Shown here in pieces: positions 48,744-57,131 of a DNA stretch of 64,000 nucleotides; position 1 is the first letter of the stretch, and the number at the start of each line of letters is the position of its first letter. Both the position numbers and the translations under genes were made by a program. The stretch lies in NCBI RefSeq assembly GCF_011492945.1, contig NZ_CP045119.1:620001-684000 (forward strand), in the 5' to 3' direction. The stretch is from Rubrobacter tropicus (GTDB taxonomy: Bacteria > Actinomycetota > Rubrobacteria > Rubrobacterales > Rubrobacteraceae). Under the pieces are notes generated by a model, which saw nothing but the letters and a program-made list of their open reading frames with translations, did not search any database and was not told the DNA's origin.

Positions 48744-49522
48744 GCCGTCCGGGCCGGGTCGATGTGTTAGGGGTGGGGGTCGACCCGGTGACGGTGGAAG
48801 GGTTGCACGCGGAGATCCGGCGTCTCGTCCGTCGCCGGGGTGGGGTCGTGCTCAACGTCAACGCCCACTGCCTCAACCTGTGTTACGAGGACCCCGGGCT
48901 GCGACGCTTCTTCGGCGCGGCCGACCTCGTCTTCTGCGACGGGGCCGGCGTGAGGCTGGCGGCGAAGATTCTCGGGGGGAGCCTGCCGGAGAGGATCACG
49001 TACGCCGACTGGCTCCCGCGCCTCGCGACGTTCGCCGAAAGCGAAGGCCTCTCCCTCTTCTTCCTGGGCGCCCGGCCCGGCGTGGCCGAGAAGGCAGCCA
49101 GAAGGCTCCGGAGCACCCGCCCGGGCCTGGAGATCGTCGGCATCCACCACGGCTTCTTCGACCACGCCGCGAACAGCCCGGAGAACGGTGCCGTGGTGGC
49201 GGAGATCAACGCCGCCGGGCCCGACCTGCTCCTTCTCGGCCTCGGAATGCCGCTGCAGGAGCGCTGGCTGATGGAGAACCTGGAGAACTTGAACGTCGGC
49301 GCGGCGCTCACCGGCGGGGCCTTCTTGGACTACGCCGCGGGGAACCTGCGCCGCGGCCCCCGCCTCCTGACGGACAACGGCCTCGAGTGGCTCGCCCGGC
49401 TCCTCGTCGAGCCCCGGCGGCTGTGGCGGCGTTACTTGCTCGGGAACCCCGTTTTCCTGGCCCGCGTCGTCGGGCAAAGGCTCCGCATGGTGGACGGATC
49501 TCGAAAAAGGCAAGAAATGTAA
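48740..49522 (+). CDS. WecG/TagA/CpsF family glycosyltransferase
   Basis: The 260-residue protein starts VSRPGRVDVLGVGVDPVTVEGL and contains VVLNVNAHCLNLCYEDPGLRRFF, DLVFCDGAGVRLAAKIL, LPERITYADWLPRLATFAE, FFLGARPGVAEKAARRL and LLLLGLGMPLQERWL. These are the standard blocks of WecG/TagA enzymes, with the catalytic Asp in NAH..ED and DG. Members transfer ManNAc or ManNAcA to lipid-linked precursors for teichoic acid or enterobacterial antigen. GTG 48740 shares four bases with the preceding stop (GTGA). It may add the second sugar to the polymer unit. Confidence 0.9.
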   Translation: MSRPGRVDVLGVGVDPVTVEGLHAEIRRLVRRRGGVVLNVNAHCLNLCYEDPGLRRFFGAADLVFCDGAGVRLAAKILGGSLPERITYADWLPRLATFAESEGLSLFFLGARPGVAEKAARRLRSTRPGLEIVGIHHGFFDHAANSPENGAVVAEINAAGPDLLLLGLGMPLQERWLMENLENLNVGAALTGGAFLDYAAGNLRRGPRLLTDNGLEWLARLLVEPRRLWRRYLLGNPVFLARVVGQRLRMVDGSRKRQEM

Positions 49523-49597
49523 GCGACAACCCTTAAAGTTTTCGAACTTTTGTTCGATAATGACAAGACAAAGAGCACATCTTCTCTGGAGGGGGAA

Positions 49598-51013
49598 ATG
49601 CGCAACCACCACAACATATTGGGCTTCGTGCTCCTTACACTGGCCGCAGTCATGGGAGTCGTGGGCCCGGGTTCGGGCGCGGAGGCCCGGCAGGCGGACG
49701 GCGCGCCGCCGACGGAGAAGACGGGTGGCGAGGCGGTCGGGGCCTCGGTGGTGCATCCCGAGGAATGGACCGTAGAACGGGAACCCTACACCTTCGACAG
49801 GACGTACGGATACACGTTGTGGTACCCCGACACGGACGAGGCTCACGACCACGGCGGGACGCCCGCTCTGCGGGTCGCGCTCGCCTACGATCTGGAGCCG
49901 GGGGACATCGAAGGCGAGGTCAGGGAGACGATCTCCGCCTACCCGGACCTGCCCATGAAGCGCGAGACCGTGGGCGTGGCCGAGAGAGGCTACGGGGGCG
50001 TCGCGGTCGGTCCCATCCCGGGCAGCACCCCGTTCACCGAGGTGTACGTGCCGGTCAACGGCCGGGTGTACAAGATCAACGCCTACCTGAAGCCGGGGCA
50101 GGAAGGCCTGAGCGCGCAGGACAGGGACCTGCTGTCGGGCGTAAAGTTCGAGCCCCCCTCCCGTTCGGTCGCCTCGCTGGACGTCCCGGCCGCCAACGCG
50201 CCGGAGACGCTCTACGACGCAGGGAACCAGAGGCTGCTCTCGCGAGAGCAGGAGACGCGGGCGGAAGCGCTCTCGTTCGAGCCGGAGCAGTCGAGGGCTT
50301 CGACGGACCCCAAGGCAGCCGGGACCGGAGAGGCCCAGATCTCGGAAGGCTGCTGGAGGGCCAACTCGGACTTCTTCGTGCAGACCCAACACGGCCTGTA
50401 CGCCAACAGCCGCTCCGACGACGGCATACCGACGGGGCGGACCGTCATCGGCAAGCCCAACTACTGGGGGCAGTACACGCACGGCAACCTCGGCTACGGC
50501 CGGTGCGCCTCCGACTACTACACGAACGACAAGTTCGCCGTCGACTACCCCATGAACCGCGGCGACGCCCTGTGGTCGCCCTTCAAGTGCGGCCGGGTAA
50601 CCTTCGCCGGTAGAAACGAGTCGCACAAAAACTACGGCATCTTCGTCGTCATAAAATCCTGCCACAACAAGTACGTGAGTATGTCGGCCCACCTGAACGC
50701 CTTGAAGCGGGGCATCTCCCGGGGAGACAACGTCAGTAACAGCACCGTCATAGGCTTCGCCGGGGATACCGGGGACCCGAGCATCCCGGTCGGGCGGGTG
50801 CATCTGCACCAGGCCTTCTACCGCTACCCGAAATATCTCCAGGATGGTTCGCCTTACGGCGGCAGGGGATTGCAGGTGGTCCGCCACCGCTTCGTTGGCA
50901 CCTCGGTCAACGCTAAGAGCCCGGGGATCTACTCCTTTGGCTGGAAACACGACGATGGGGCGACCTGCCGCAGGGGCATCATTTGCGGCAAGGGGTACAA
51001 GATCAGCAACTAG
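49598..51013 (+). CDS. Secreted protein with C-terminal M23 (LytM)-like domain
   Basis: The 471-residue protein starts MRNHHNILGFVLLTLAAVMGVVGP, a signal peptide, with AGGGGGAA upstream. An N-terminal domain of about 200 residues has YTFDRTYGYTLWYPDTDEAHDHGGTPALRV and a Pro-rich region. The C-terminal 160 residues are LytM-like: KFAVDYPMNRGDALWSPFKCGRV, GIFVVIKS, KYVSMSAHLNALKRGISRGDNVSNSTVIGFAGDTGDP, VGRVHLHQAFY. The HxH and Asp ligands of M23 peptidases are seen, but the first His is not. It may therefore be a degenerate, non-hydrolytic domain used for wall binding or activation. It lies inside the EPS locus and could link polymer to the wall. Confidence 0.78.
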   Translation: MRNHHNILGFVLLTLAAVMGVVGPGSGAEARQADGAPPTEKTGGEAVGASVVHPEEWTVEREPYTFDRTYGYTLWYPDTDEAHDHGGTPALRVALAYDLEPGDIEGEVRETISAYPDLPMKRETVGVAERGYGGVAVGPIPGSTPFTEVYVPVNGRVYKINAYLKPGQEGLSAQDRDLLSGVKFEPPSRSVASLDVPAANAPETLYDAGNQRLLSREQETRAEALSFEPEQSRASTDPKAAGTGEAQISEGCWRANSDFFVQTQHGLYANSRSDDGIPTGRTVIGKPNYWGQYTHGNLGYGRCASDYYTNDKFAVDYPMNRGDALWSPFKCGRVTFAGRNESHKNYGIFVVIKSCHNKYVSMSAHLNALKRGISRGDNVSNSTVIGFAGDTGDPSIPVGRVHLHQAFYRYPKYLQDGSPYGGRGLQVVRHRFVGTSVNAKSPGIYSFGWKHDDGATCRRGIICGKGYKISN

Positions 51014-51071
51014 CGAGGCCGGGGCGCGGACCGGGGATGCCGGGCGGTATACTCCGCCCTCGTAGGTACCC

Positions 51072-52460
51072 GTGCGTTTGTTGAGAGACATTCCGAAAAG
51101 GCTCCTCGGCTTCAAGTTCTTGCGGCGCACCATGAGCGTGGCGGTCCTGGCGGCCATGGACGGCGCTGCCCTCCTCTTCGGCCTGCTCGGGGCGATGCGG
51201 CTCCTGACCGGCGCCGGGGATGGGCGGACGATCTCGCTCGTCCCGCTTCTGGTCGGCGCCTGGGTCGTGGTTTGCGCCGCTTTCAGGCTCTACGACCGGG
51301 CGCCGGTCAGGCGCAACCCCGGGGCTTTGATCGGGGCCTCCGCGTGTTGGGCCGGCCTGACCCTCGTCGGGGCCGCGGTCTACCCCGAGAGTGGCCTGAC
51401 CCTGTCCGGCGTCCTGGTCTCTGCTCTGCTGGCCTTCTTCTGCGCCGGCGCTTTGAGGTTCTTCTTCGAGTGGGGCGTGGCGCGGGTCTACCGCCGCGGC
51501 CTCGGCCAGACGCCGGTCCTGGTGGTGGGCGGGGAGCCCGACCGGGCGCGGGTGCTGCGTACGATGGGGCGGGCTGGTGGGGCCTACGTCCTGGCCGGCG
51601 AGGTCGGCCTGGAGGGCGGCACGGTCGACCTTGCGGCGATGCGGGCCGCGCTCGACACGACCGAAGCCCGCATCGTCGTGCTCGCCGGGGCCGAGCGGCT
51701 GCCGGATGACGAGCTCCTCGAACTGCTCCGCTCCATGCGCCTGCGCGGCGTGCCCTTGCGCGTGGCACCCGGTGCCCTCGCCCTCATGCGTGGCCGGACC
51801 ATCCTCTCCGAGAGCATGGGAATGCCGCTGCTCGAGGTCCGATACCCGCAGCTGGACAACTCCCAGCGGGCGCTCAAGCGGGCCCTCGACGTCGTGATTT
51901 CGTTGGCCGGCATCCTGCTGCTGTGGCCGCTCTTTTTCCTCGTCGCCCTCGCCGTCCGGCTCGACTCGCCCGGGCCGGCGCTCTTCCGCCAAAAAAGGGT
52001 CGGCGCCGACGGAAAGACCTTCGTTTGCCTCATGCTCAGGACCATGCGGGCAGACGCCGAAGTTCTGCAGGAGGAGTTAGAGGCGATGAACGAGGCGCGG
52101 GGCCCGATCTTCAAGATAAAAAGAGACCCCCGAGTGACCCGCGTCGGGGGGTTCCTGAGGCGCTGGAGCCTCGACGAGCTTCCTCAGCTCGTCAACGTGC
52201 TCAAGGGGGAGATGAGCCTCGTCGGGCCGAGGCCGCTGCCGGTACGCGACTTCCTGAGGATGGAAGAGGCCCACAAGCGTAGGCTCGGCGCGGTGCCGGG
52301 GATGACGGGGTACTGGCAGATCAGCGGCAGAAGCGACCTCTCCTTCGAGGACATGGTCCGCCTCGACCTCTACTACATAGAGAACTGGTCGCTCTCTTTC
52401 GACCTCAAGATCATACTCAAGACCCTCGGCGCCGTCCTGCGCCGCGAAGGCGCGTACTGA
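51072..52460 (+). CDS. Initiating sugar transferase (undecaprenyl-phosphate sugar phosphotransferase)
   Basis: The 462-residue polyisoprenyl-phosphate hexose-1-phosphate transferase has N-terminal transmembrane helices and a central variable region with a Rossmann-like patch. The conserved C-terminal catalytic domain reads KRALDVVISLAGILLLWPLFFLVALAVRLDSPGPALFRQKRVGADGKTF..LRTM, then DPRVTRVGGFLRRWSLDELPQLVNVLKGEMSLVGPRP, GMTGYWQISGRSDLSFEDMVRLDLYYIENWSL. This is the WbaP/EpsE-type enzyme that starts repeat-unit assembly. It sits downstream of most of the locus; a 31-bp repeat array follows its stop. Confidence 0.92.
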   Translation: MRLLRDIPKRLLGFKFLRRTMSVAVLAAMDGAALLFGLLGAMRLLTGAGDGRTISLVPLLVGAWVVVCAAFRLYDRAPVRRNPGALIGASACWAGLTLVGAAVYPESGLTLSGVLVSALLAFFCAGALRFFFEWGVARVYRRGLGQTPVLVVGGEPDRARVLRTMGRAGGAYVLAGEVGLEGGTVDLAAMRAALDTTEARIVVLAGAERLPDDELLELLRSMRLRGVPLRVAPGALALMRGRTILSESMGMPLLEVRYPQLDNSQRALKRALDVVISLAGILLLWPLFFLVALAVRLDSPGPALFRQKRVGADGKTFVCLMLRTMRADAEVLQEELEAMNEARGPIFKIKRDPRVTRVGGFLRRWSLDELPQLVNVLKGEMSLVGPRPLPVRDFLRMEEAHKRRLGAVPGMTGYWQISGRSDLSFEDMVRLDLYYIENWSLSFDLKIILKTLGAVLRREGAY

Positions 52461-52645
52461 GAAGCACGCCGGCTTCGCCTCCGCTTTCAGCGCGCTTCGG
52501 GCCTTCGGCCCTCGCTTTCAGCGCGCTTCGGGCCTTCGGCCCTCGCTTTCAGCGCGCTTCGGGCCTTCGGCCCTCGCTTTCAGCGCGCTTCGGGCCTTCG
52601 GCCCTCGCTTTCAGCGCGCTTCGGGCCTTCGGCCCTCGCTCTCAG
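52461..52645. repeat. 31-bp tandem repeat array after the sugar transferase gene
   Basis: Five units with a period of exactly 31 bases span 52488-52642. Each contains CGCTTCGGGCCTTCGGCCCT then CGCTTTCAG. Inside each unit GGGCC TTC GGCCC is a small palindrome. The first unit is preceded by GGCTTCGCCTCCGCTTTCAG, the shared word of the dispersed repeat. No spacers, so not CRISPR. Confidence 0.9.
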
Positions 52646-52776
52646 CCCGTCAGCTCTGCGGTCTTGGATGTTACGGGAAGACCTTTGCGGTCATCTTGCC
52701 GGTTTGATCTAGAATAGGCTGCGGCGCGCCGGCCTTTGGGGCCGGGCGCGGAGACGCTTTTTTCGGAGGTAAGAGC

Positions 52777-54108
52777 TTGAATGTAGTCCTGGTTATCTTG
52801 GACAGCCTGCGCAAGGACCACGTCGGCGTGTACGGCAACGACCGTGTCGAGACCCCGAACCTGGACGCTTTGGCGGGCGAGAGCTTCCGCTTTACGCGGG
52901 CCTACCCGGAGTCCCTGCCGACCATCTGCGCCCGACGCGCGATCCATACGGGCCTCAGGACCTTTCCTTTCAGGAACAGGGTCGAACTGCCGGGGGAGAC
53001 GTTTCAGCCGGCCGGCTGGCAGCCCATTCCCGAGGACCAGGTAACGCTCTCGGAGACGCTGGTGAACGCGGGGTACAACACGGTGCTCTACTCCGACACC
53101 CAGCCGATGTTCCACCCGTCGATGAACTTTCAGCGCGGTTTTCGGGTCTTTGACTGGATCCGGGGCCAGGAGCGCGACCGCTACCGCCCGAAGACCCTTG
53201 CCCCCGAAGACCTCGTCGAGCAGAACACGGTCCCCGGCAACGACGAGGGCATGATCAGCAAGGTCCAGCAATACCTCGCCAACACCCGCACCCGGAAGGG
53301 CGAGGAGGATTACTTCGCCCCGAGCCTCTTCGCCCGCGGTATGGAGTTTCTGGAGCGCTCCGACGAGGGACAGCCCTTCTTCCTGGTGCTCGACTCCTTC
53401 GACCCGCACGAGCCCTGGGACCCGCCCGAGGAGTACGCGAGCATGTACTCCGACGGCTACGAAGGCCGCGACCCCATCGTCCCGAACTACGGCGGCTCCG
53501 AGTGGATCGAAGACGCCGAGCTGGAGCGGATGCGCGCCCTCTACGCCGGCGAGGTGACGATGGTCGACCGCTGGTTCGGGCGCTTCATGGACAAGATGAA
53601 GGAGACCGGAAGGGCGGACGACACCATACTCGTAGTCCTCGCCGACCACGGGGTGGCCCTCGGCGAGCACGGTTACACGGGCAAACCCTTCAACGCGCTC
53701 TGGCCCGAGCTTACGGACATACCGTTCATGATCCGGCACCCAGAAGGTCTCGGCGCCGGCCAGACCAGCGACTACTTCGCCTCCACCCACGACGTGGCCC
53801 CGACCATCCTCGGTTTGCTCGGCCTGCTCCCCCAGGAACGGATGGACGGCCAGTACCTCTCAACCCTTATGGAGGGCGGCGAACTACCGCCCAGAGACCA
53901 CTTCACTTTGGGTTACGCCGACCACGTCTGGGCCCGAGACGAACGTTACCTCATGTTCTCCCGCAACGACCGGTCCGAGCCCCACCTCTACGACCTCCAG
54001 AACGATCCCGGTGCCAGCCGGAACCTGGCCGACAGCGACCCCGACCGCGTCGCGCGCATGTTCGACGACTACGTACTCGCCGACGCCGGCGGTTCATTGG
54101 ATGGCTAG
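52777..54108 (+). CDS. Alkaline-phosphatase-superfamily (sulfatase-like) enzyme
   Basis: The 443-residue enzyme begins MNVVLVILDSLRKDHVGVYGN (first metal Asp) and has LVLDSFDPHEPWDPPEEY and VVLADHGVALGEHGYTGKPFN, the C-terminal metal-binding Asp/His. The segment equivalent to the C-x-P-S-R motif of sulfatases is PESLPTICARRAIHTG, in which the catalytic formylglycine position is Thr and no CxPxR is seen. Thr nucleophiles are found in phosphonate and phosphoglycerol/PEtN transferases of this superfamily. The enzyme may therefore be a phosphotransferase or phosphodiesterase acting on the polymer rather than a sulfatase. TTG 52777 follows GGAGGTAAG at good spacing. It is separated from the upstream gene by the repeat array. 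Confidence 0.85.
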   Translation: MNVVLVILDSLRKDHVGVYGNDRVETPNLDALAGESFRFTRAYPESLPTICARRAIHTGLRTFPFRNRVELPGETFQPAGWQPIPEDQVTLSETLVNAGYNTVLYSDTQPMFHPSMNFQRGFRVFDWIRGQERDRYRPKTLAPEDLVEQNTVPGNDEGMISKVQQYLANTRTRKGEEDYFAPSLFARGMEFLERSDEGQPFFLVLDSFDPHEPWDPPEEYASMYSDGYEGRDPIVPNYGGSEWIEDAELERMRALYAGEVTMVDRWFGRFMDKMKETGRADDTILVVLADHGVALGEHGYTGKPFNALWPELTDIPFMIRHPEGLGAGQTSDYFASTHDVAPTILGLLGLLPQERMDGQYLSTLMEGGELPPRDHFTLGYADHVWARDERYLMFSRNDRSEPHLYDLQNDPGASRNLADSDPDRVARMFDDYVLADAGGSLDG

Positions 54109-54148
54109 GTACTTTTCGCGCCGGGCTTTCCGTTCGGGCGAAAACCCC

Positions 54149-54154
54149 TATAAT
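54149..54154 (+). promoter_or_regulatory. -10 element of leaderless flippase mRNA
   Basis: TATAAT at 54149-54154 lies eight bases before GTG 54163, and no ribosome binding site is present. The transcript should start at or within two bases of the GTG. Confidence 0.5.
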
Positions 54155-54162
54155 CTCCTGCC

Positions 54163-55833
54163 GTGAACGAGGAGAACAAACCCAAACGAGACGAGCTTCG
54201 GCCCACGGTCGGCCAGGGTTCCGCGCCCGAGCCGGAGGCTGAGGCTCCCCCGGTGACGCCACCCGGCAACGCGGACGACGGCCGGCGGGGGGACGACACC
54301 TACGTGGCCCGGGTCGCCCGCGGGGCCGGCATCAGCACGGCTGGGCAGGGCATCGGGCGCGTGCTCGGGTACGTGGCGCAGGTCGCCGTCGCCAGGCTGC
54401 TCGGCGCGCAATTCTACGGCTTCTACACCTTAGGCGTGGCCGTGGTCAACGGGGTGCATATAGTCTCCAGGTTCGGCATGGAGAACGGGGTCGTGCGCTA
54501 CGTGGCGCACCACCGCGAGCACGGGGACGAGGCGAGGGTCCGGGGGACCATCGTCCAAGCGCTCCTGATCACGCTGGCCATAAGCCTCGCCCTCTCCGTG
54601 GTGATGTTCTTCGGGGCCGGCCTGATCGCCGACCGTCTGCCAAAGGACGCCCCCGAGATGGTCATGGTGCTCCAGGCTTTCGCTTTCGTGCTGCCGTTCT
54701 TCGTCTTTATGAGCATGACCGCCTGGGCCACGCAAGGCTTCCAGACCGTCACCTACGCCGCCTACATCCAGCAGTTCATACGTCCCGGCCTGTTCTTGCT
54801 GTTCGTCGGAGCCTGCTACCTGATAGGCGCGGGCATCGTAGGCGTCATAGCCGCCTACGCCCTGGCGATGTTCCTCGCCGGCGTCGCCGGGCTCTACTAC
54901 CTCAAAAAGCTCTTCCCGCCGCTCTTCGACAGGCAGGCTCAGACGAAGTTCGAGACGAAGGCGCTCTTCGGGGTCTCCGTGCCGATGAGCGTCACCCAGG
55001 GGGCGCAGTACCTCAACAACTTCTCGGCGATCCTGATCCTCGGCGCCTTTGCGGCGGGATCTCCGGTCGGCATCTTCAACGCCGCGGCCCGCACGGCCAC
55101 CTTTCTTACTGCCGTGCGCTTCGCGTTCTCCGGCATCTTCTCGCCGATCATCTCGGGCCTCCACGCGAGGCAGGACAGGGAGGAGATGGGCCGGCTCTAC
55201 AAGGACGTCTCGCGCTGGATCTTCACCGGCGCCTTCGTCCTGTTCCTGGTGATAGTGGTCTTCGCCCCGCAGGTGATGTCCGTCTTCGGGGCGAGCTTCG
55301 GCCAGGGCGTTACGGCCCTCGTCATCGTCGCGGTCGCCCAGCTCTACAGCTCCTCCGTCGGTCCCGCGCCAAGGATGCTCGCCATGACCGGCAACCAGAA
55401 CTTCGCCATGATCGCCACCTCCGTGGCGGCCGTTACCGGCGTGGTGGTTAGCCTCATCCTCATACCGCGCTACGAGATACTCGGCGCCGCCATAGGGATG
55501 GCGACCGCCATTATCACGGAGAACACGGGCACGATGGCCGCCGTGAAGTGGCGGCTTGGTTTCTGGCCTTTCAACCTCGCCTGGCTCAAACCGCTCGCCG
55601 CCGGCGCCATCGCGGCCACCGCGACGTACGCGATCACGCTCTTCGTCATCCTCCCCGGCGGCCCGATCCCGAACGTCATGGTCTTCGGCGGCTTTCTCGG
55701 CCTCCTGTTCCTCGCCCTCCTGTTCCTCTTCGGCCTCTCGGACACCGACAAGGAGTTCCTCGGCGCTTTCTGGAACGTCGCCAAACGCTACCTGCCGGCC
55801 CGCTTCCGCGGCGGGGGTGAGAACCGTGGATAG
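54163..55833 (+). CDS. Wzx-type polysaccharide flippase (MATE/MVF superfamily)
   Basis: The 556-residue protein has a hydrophilic N-terminal tail (about 45 residues, charged). A 12-14 helix Wzx transporter follows, with ARGAGISTAGQGIGRVLGYVAQVAVARLLGAQFYGFYTLG, RFGMENGVVRYVAHHR, and later AVPGISMPMSVTQGAQYLNNFSAILILGAFA-like segments (read SVPMSVTQGAQYLNNF). It moves lipid-linked repeat units across the membrane, consistent with the Wzy and initiating-transferase genes. GTG 54163; the 3' end overlaps the next sulfotransferase by eight bases. Confidence 0.9.
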   Translation: MNEENKPKRDELRPTVGQGSAPEPEAEAPPVTPPGNADDGRRGDDTYVARVARGAGISTAGQGIGRVLGYVAQVAVARLLGAQFYGFYTLGVAVVNGVHIVSRFGMENGVVRYVAHHREHGDEARVRGTIVQALLITLAISLALSVVMFFGAGLIADRLPKDAPEMVMVLQAFAFVLPFFVFMSMTAWATQGFQTVTYAAYIQQFIRPGLFLLFVGACYLIGAGIVGVIAAYALAMFLAGVAGLYYLKKLFPPLFDRQAQTKFETKALFGVSVPMSVTQGAQYLNNFSAILILGAFAAGSPVGIFNAAARTATFLTAVRFAFSGIFSPIISGLHARQDREEMGRLYKDVSRWIFTGAFVLFLVIVVFAPQVMSVFGASFGQGVTALVIVAVAQLYSSSVGPAPRMLAMTGNQNFAMIATSVAAVTGVVVSLILIPRYEILGAAIGMATAIITENTGTMAAVKWRLGFWPFNLAWLKPLAAGAIAATATYAITLFVILPGGPIPNVMVFGGFLGLLFLALLFLFGLSDTDKEFLGAFWNVAKRYLPARFRGGGENRG

Positions 55834-56761
55834 CTCCCCCGTAAAGGTCCTCTACGTGGCCGGCCTCGGCCGGAGCGGGAGCACGATACTAGCCAACACT
55901 CTGGGCCAGGTTGACGGCTTTTTCTCCGGGGGCGAGTTGAATTTTATCTGGAAGCACGCCCTGATAGAGAACAGGCTCTGCGGCTGCGGCAGGCCCTCCC
56001 GCGAGTGCCCGTTCTGGGGACCTGTCTTCGACGGGGAGTTCGGCGGGCAGAGCGAGTCCCTCGCCCGCGAGATGATGCGCCTTCAGTACTCGGGCGCCCG
56101 GACCCGGCACATCCCCCTCATGCTCACCGAAGGCGGCAGGGAGAAGATAAGGACCCGCCTCGGCAAGTTCCTGGACAACACCGGACGGCTCTACGGGGCG
56201 ATCCGCTCGGTCTCGGGTAGTCGCGTCGTGGTCGACACATCCAAGGAACCGGCCTACGGCTACGCCCTGGGCATGGTCCCCGGCGTAGACCTGCGGGTCC
56301 TGCACCTGGTCCGCGACCCCAGGGCCGCCGCCTACTCCTGGGCCAAAAAGAAGCCCCAGCCCGACAGCGCCGACCGCGAGTTCATGCACCGGAAGACCCC
56401 CACCCAGAGCGCCGTCTTGTGGGACGCCTGGAACGCCGCCATAGAGGCCCTGTGGCGCCGGTCCCCCGATAAGTACCTCCGCCTGCGCTACGAGGATTTT
56501 ATAGCCGACCCACGAACGAGCTTCGAGGCAATGCTCAAGCTCGTAGGGGAAGAGGGGGCGGAGCTTCCGCTCGTCGGAGACCGCGAGGTCAAGCTCGGCA
56601 TCAGCCACACCGCCTCGGGCAACCCAAACCGCTTCGACACCGGGGCCGTCGAGCTAAAGCAGGACCAGGCCTGGACCGAGAGGATGAACGGACGGGACCA
56701 GAAGCTCGTAACCGCCCTGACCCTGCCGCTACTGGCGCGCTACCACTACCCGCTGACGTAA
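55826..56761 (+). CDS. Sulfotransferase family protein 2
   Basis: The 311-residue protein has the 5'-phosphosulfate loop VLYVAGLGRSGSTILANTLGQV near residues 10-30. The 3'-phosphate segment is VLHLVRDPRAAAYSWAKKKP near 155, and YLRLRYEDFIADPRTSFEAMLKLVG follows. GELNFIWKHALIENRLCGCGRPSRECPFW is a Cys-rich feature common to one bacterial subgroup. GTG 55826 has GGGGGTGA upstream and lies within the end of the flippase gene. A second sulfotransferase in the same locus suggests two sulfate positions or two acceptors on the polymer. Confidence 0.85.
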   Translation: MDSSPVKVLYVAGLGRSGSTILANTLGQVDGFFSGGELNFIWKHALIENRLCGCGRPSRECPFWGPVFDGEFGGQSESLAREMMRLQYSGARTRHIPLMLTEGGREKIRTRLGKFLDNTGRLYGAIRSVSGSRVVVDTSKEPAYGYALGMVPGVDLRVLHLVRDPRAAAYSWAKKKPQPDSADREFMHRKTPTQSAVLWDAWNAAIEALWRRSPDKYLRLRYEDFIADPRTSFEAMLKLVGEEGAELPLVGDREVKLGISHTASGNPNRFDTGAVELKQDQAWTERMNGRDQKLVTALTLPLLARYHYPLT

Positions 56762-56785
56762 GCCTCCGCCGGAAGATCCTTGCAA

Positions 56786-56962
56786 TAAAGCGGATCGCGG
56801 TGGCTACATGCCACCGCGATCCGAACGGTCAGCAGTCAGCCCGCTCCGGCTTCGCCTCCGCTTTCAGCCATCAGCGGCCGGCTTTTTGCCCTTGCTGAAA
56901 GCTGACCGCTGAAAGCTGACAGCCTTCCAAAGAGGCCCAACCTCTTCGCAAACCGCTTTAGG
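56786..56962. repeat. Structured intergenic repeat, full copy 2
   Basis: Plan as in copy 1. ATAAAG is followed by hairpin I (CGGATCGCGGTGGC 56791-56804 with GCCACCGCGATCCG 56810-56823, perfect 14 bp, loop TACAT). The centre has CCGGCTTCGCCTCCGCTTTC and GCTGAAAGCTGACCGCTGAA. Hairpin II is AAGAGG (56930-56935) / CCTCTT (56941-56946) with loop CCCAA. It ends CGCAAACCGC. Confidence 0.85.
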
Positions 56963-57011
56963 TCAGGTCACGTAGCCCTACGGCGGCTTGCAGAAGGACG
57001 GAAACCTTCGC

Positions 57012-57085
57012 GAATAGGCCAGGGGTCGTAGAGTTCTCCAGGTTTTCGGGTTCTTGGGCTCTTGGGGGTGAGGGATGGGTCTTGC
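57012..57085. repeat. Degenerate repeat related to the IS target region at 3745
   Basis: AATAGGCCAGGGGTC at the start and GAGGGATGGGTCTTGCC at the end match the start and end of 3745-3818 over the same length of 74 bases; roughly 60 percent of positions agree by eye. No gene is seen between 56762 and 57131 apart from these repeats. Confidence 0.4.
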
Positions 57086-57131
57086 CCGGAGTTTCGTGAC
57101 GCACCCCTTCAAACCTGAATGCCTCAAAGCC

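Noticed and set aside
52488-52642. CRISPR array
   Set aside because: Repeats are contiguous with no unique spacers, and no cas genes are present.
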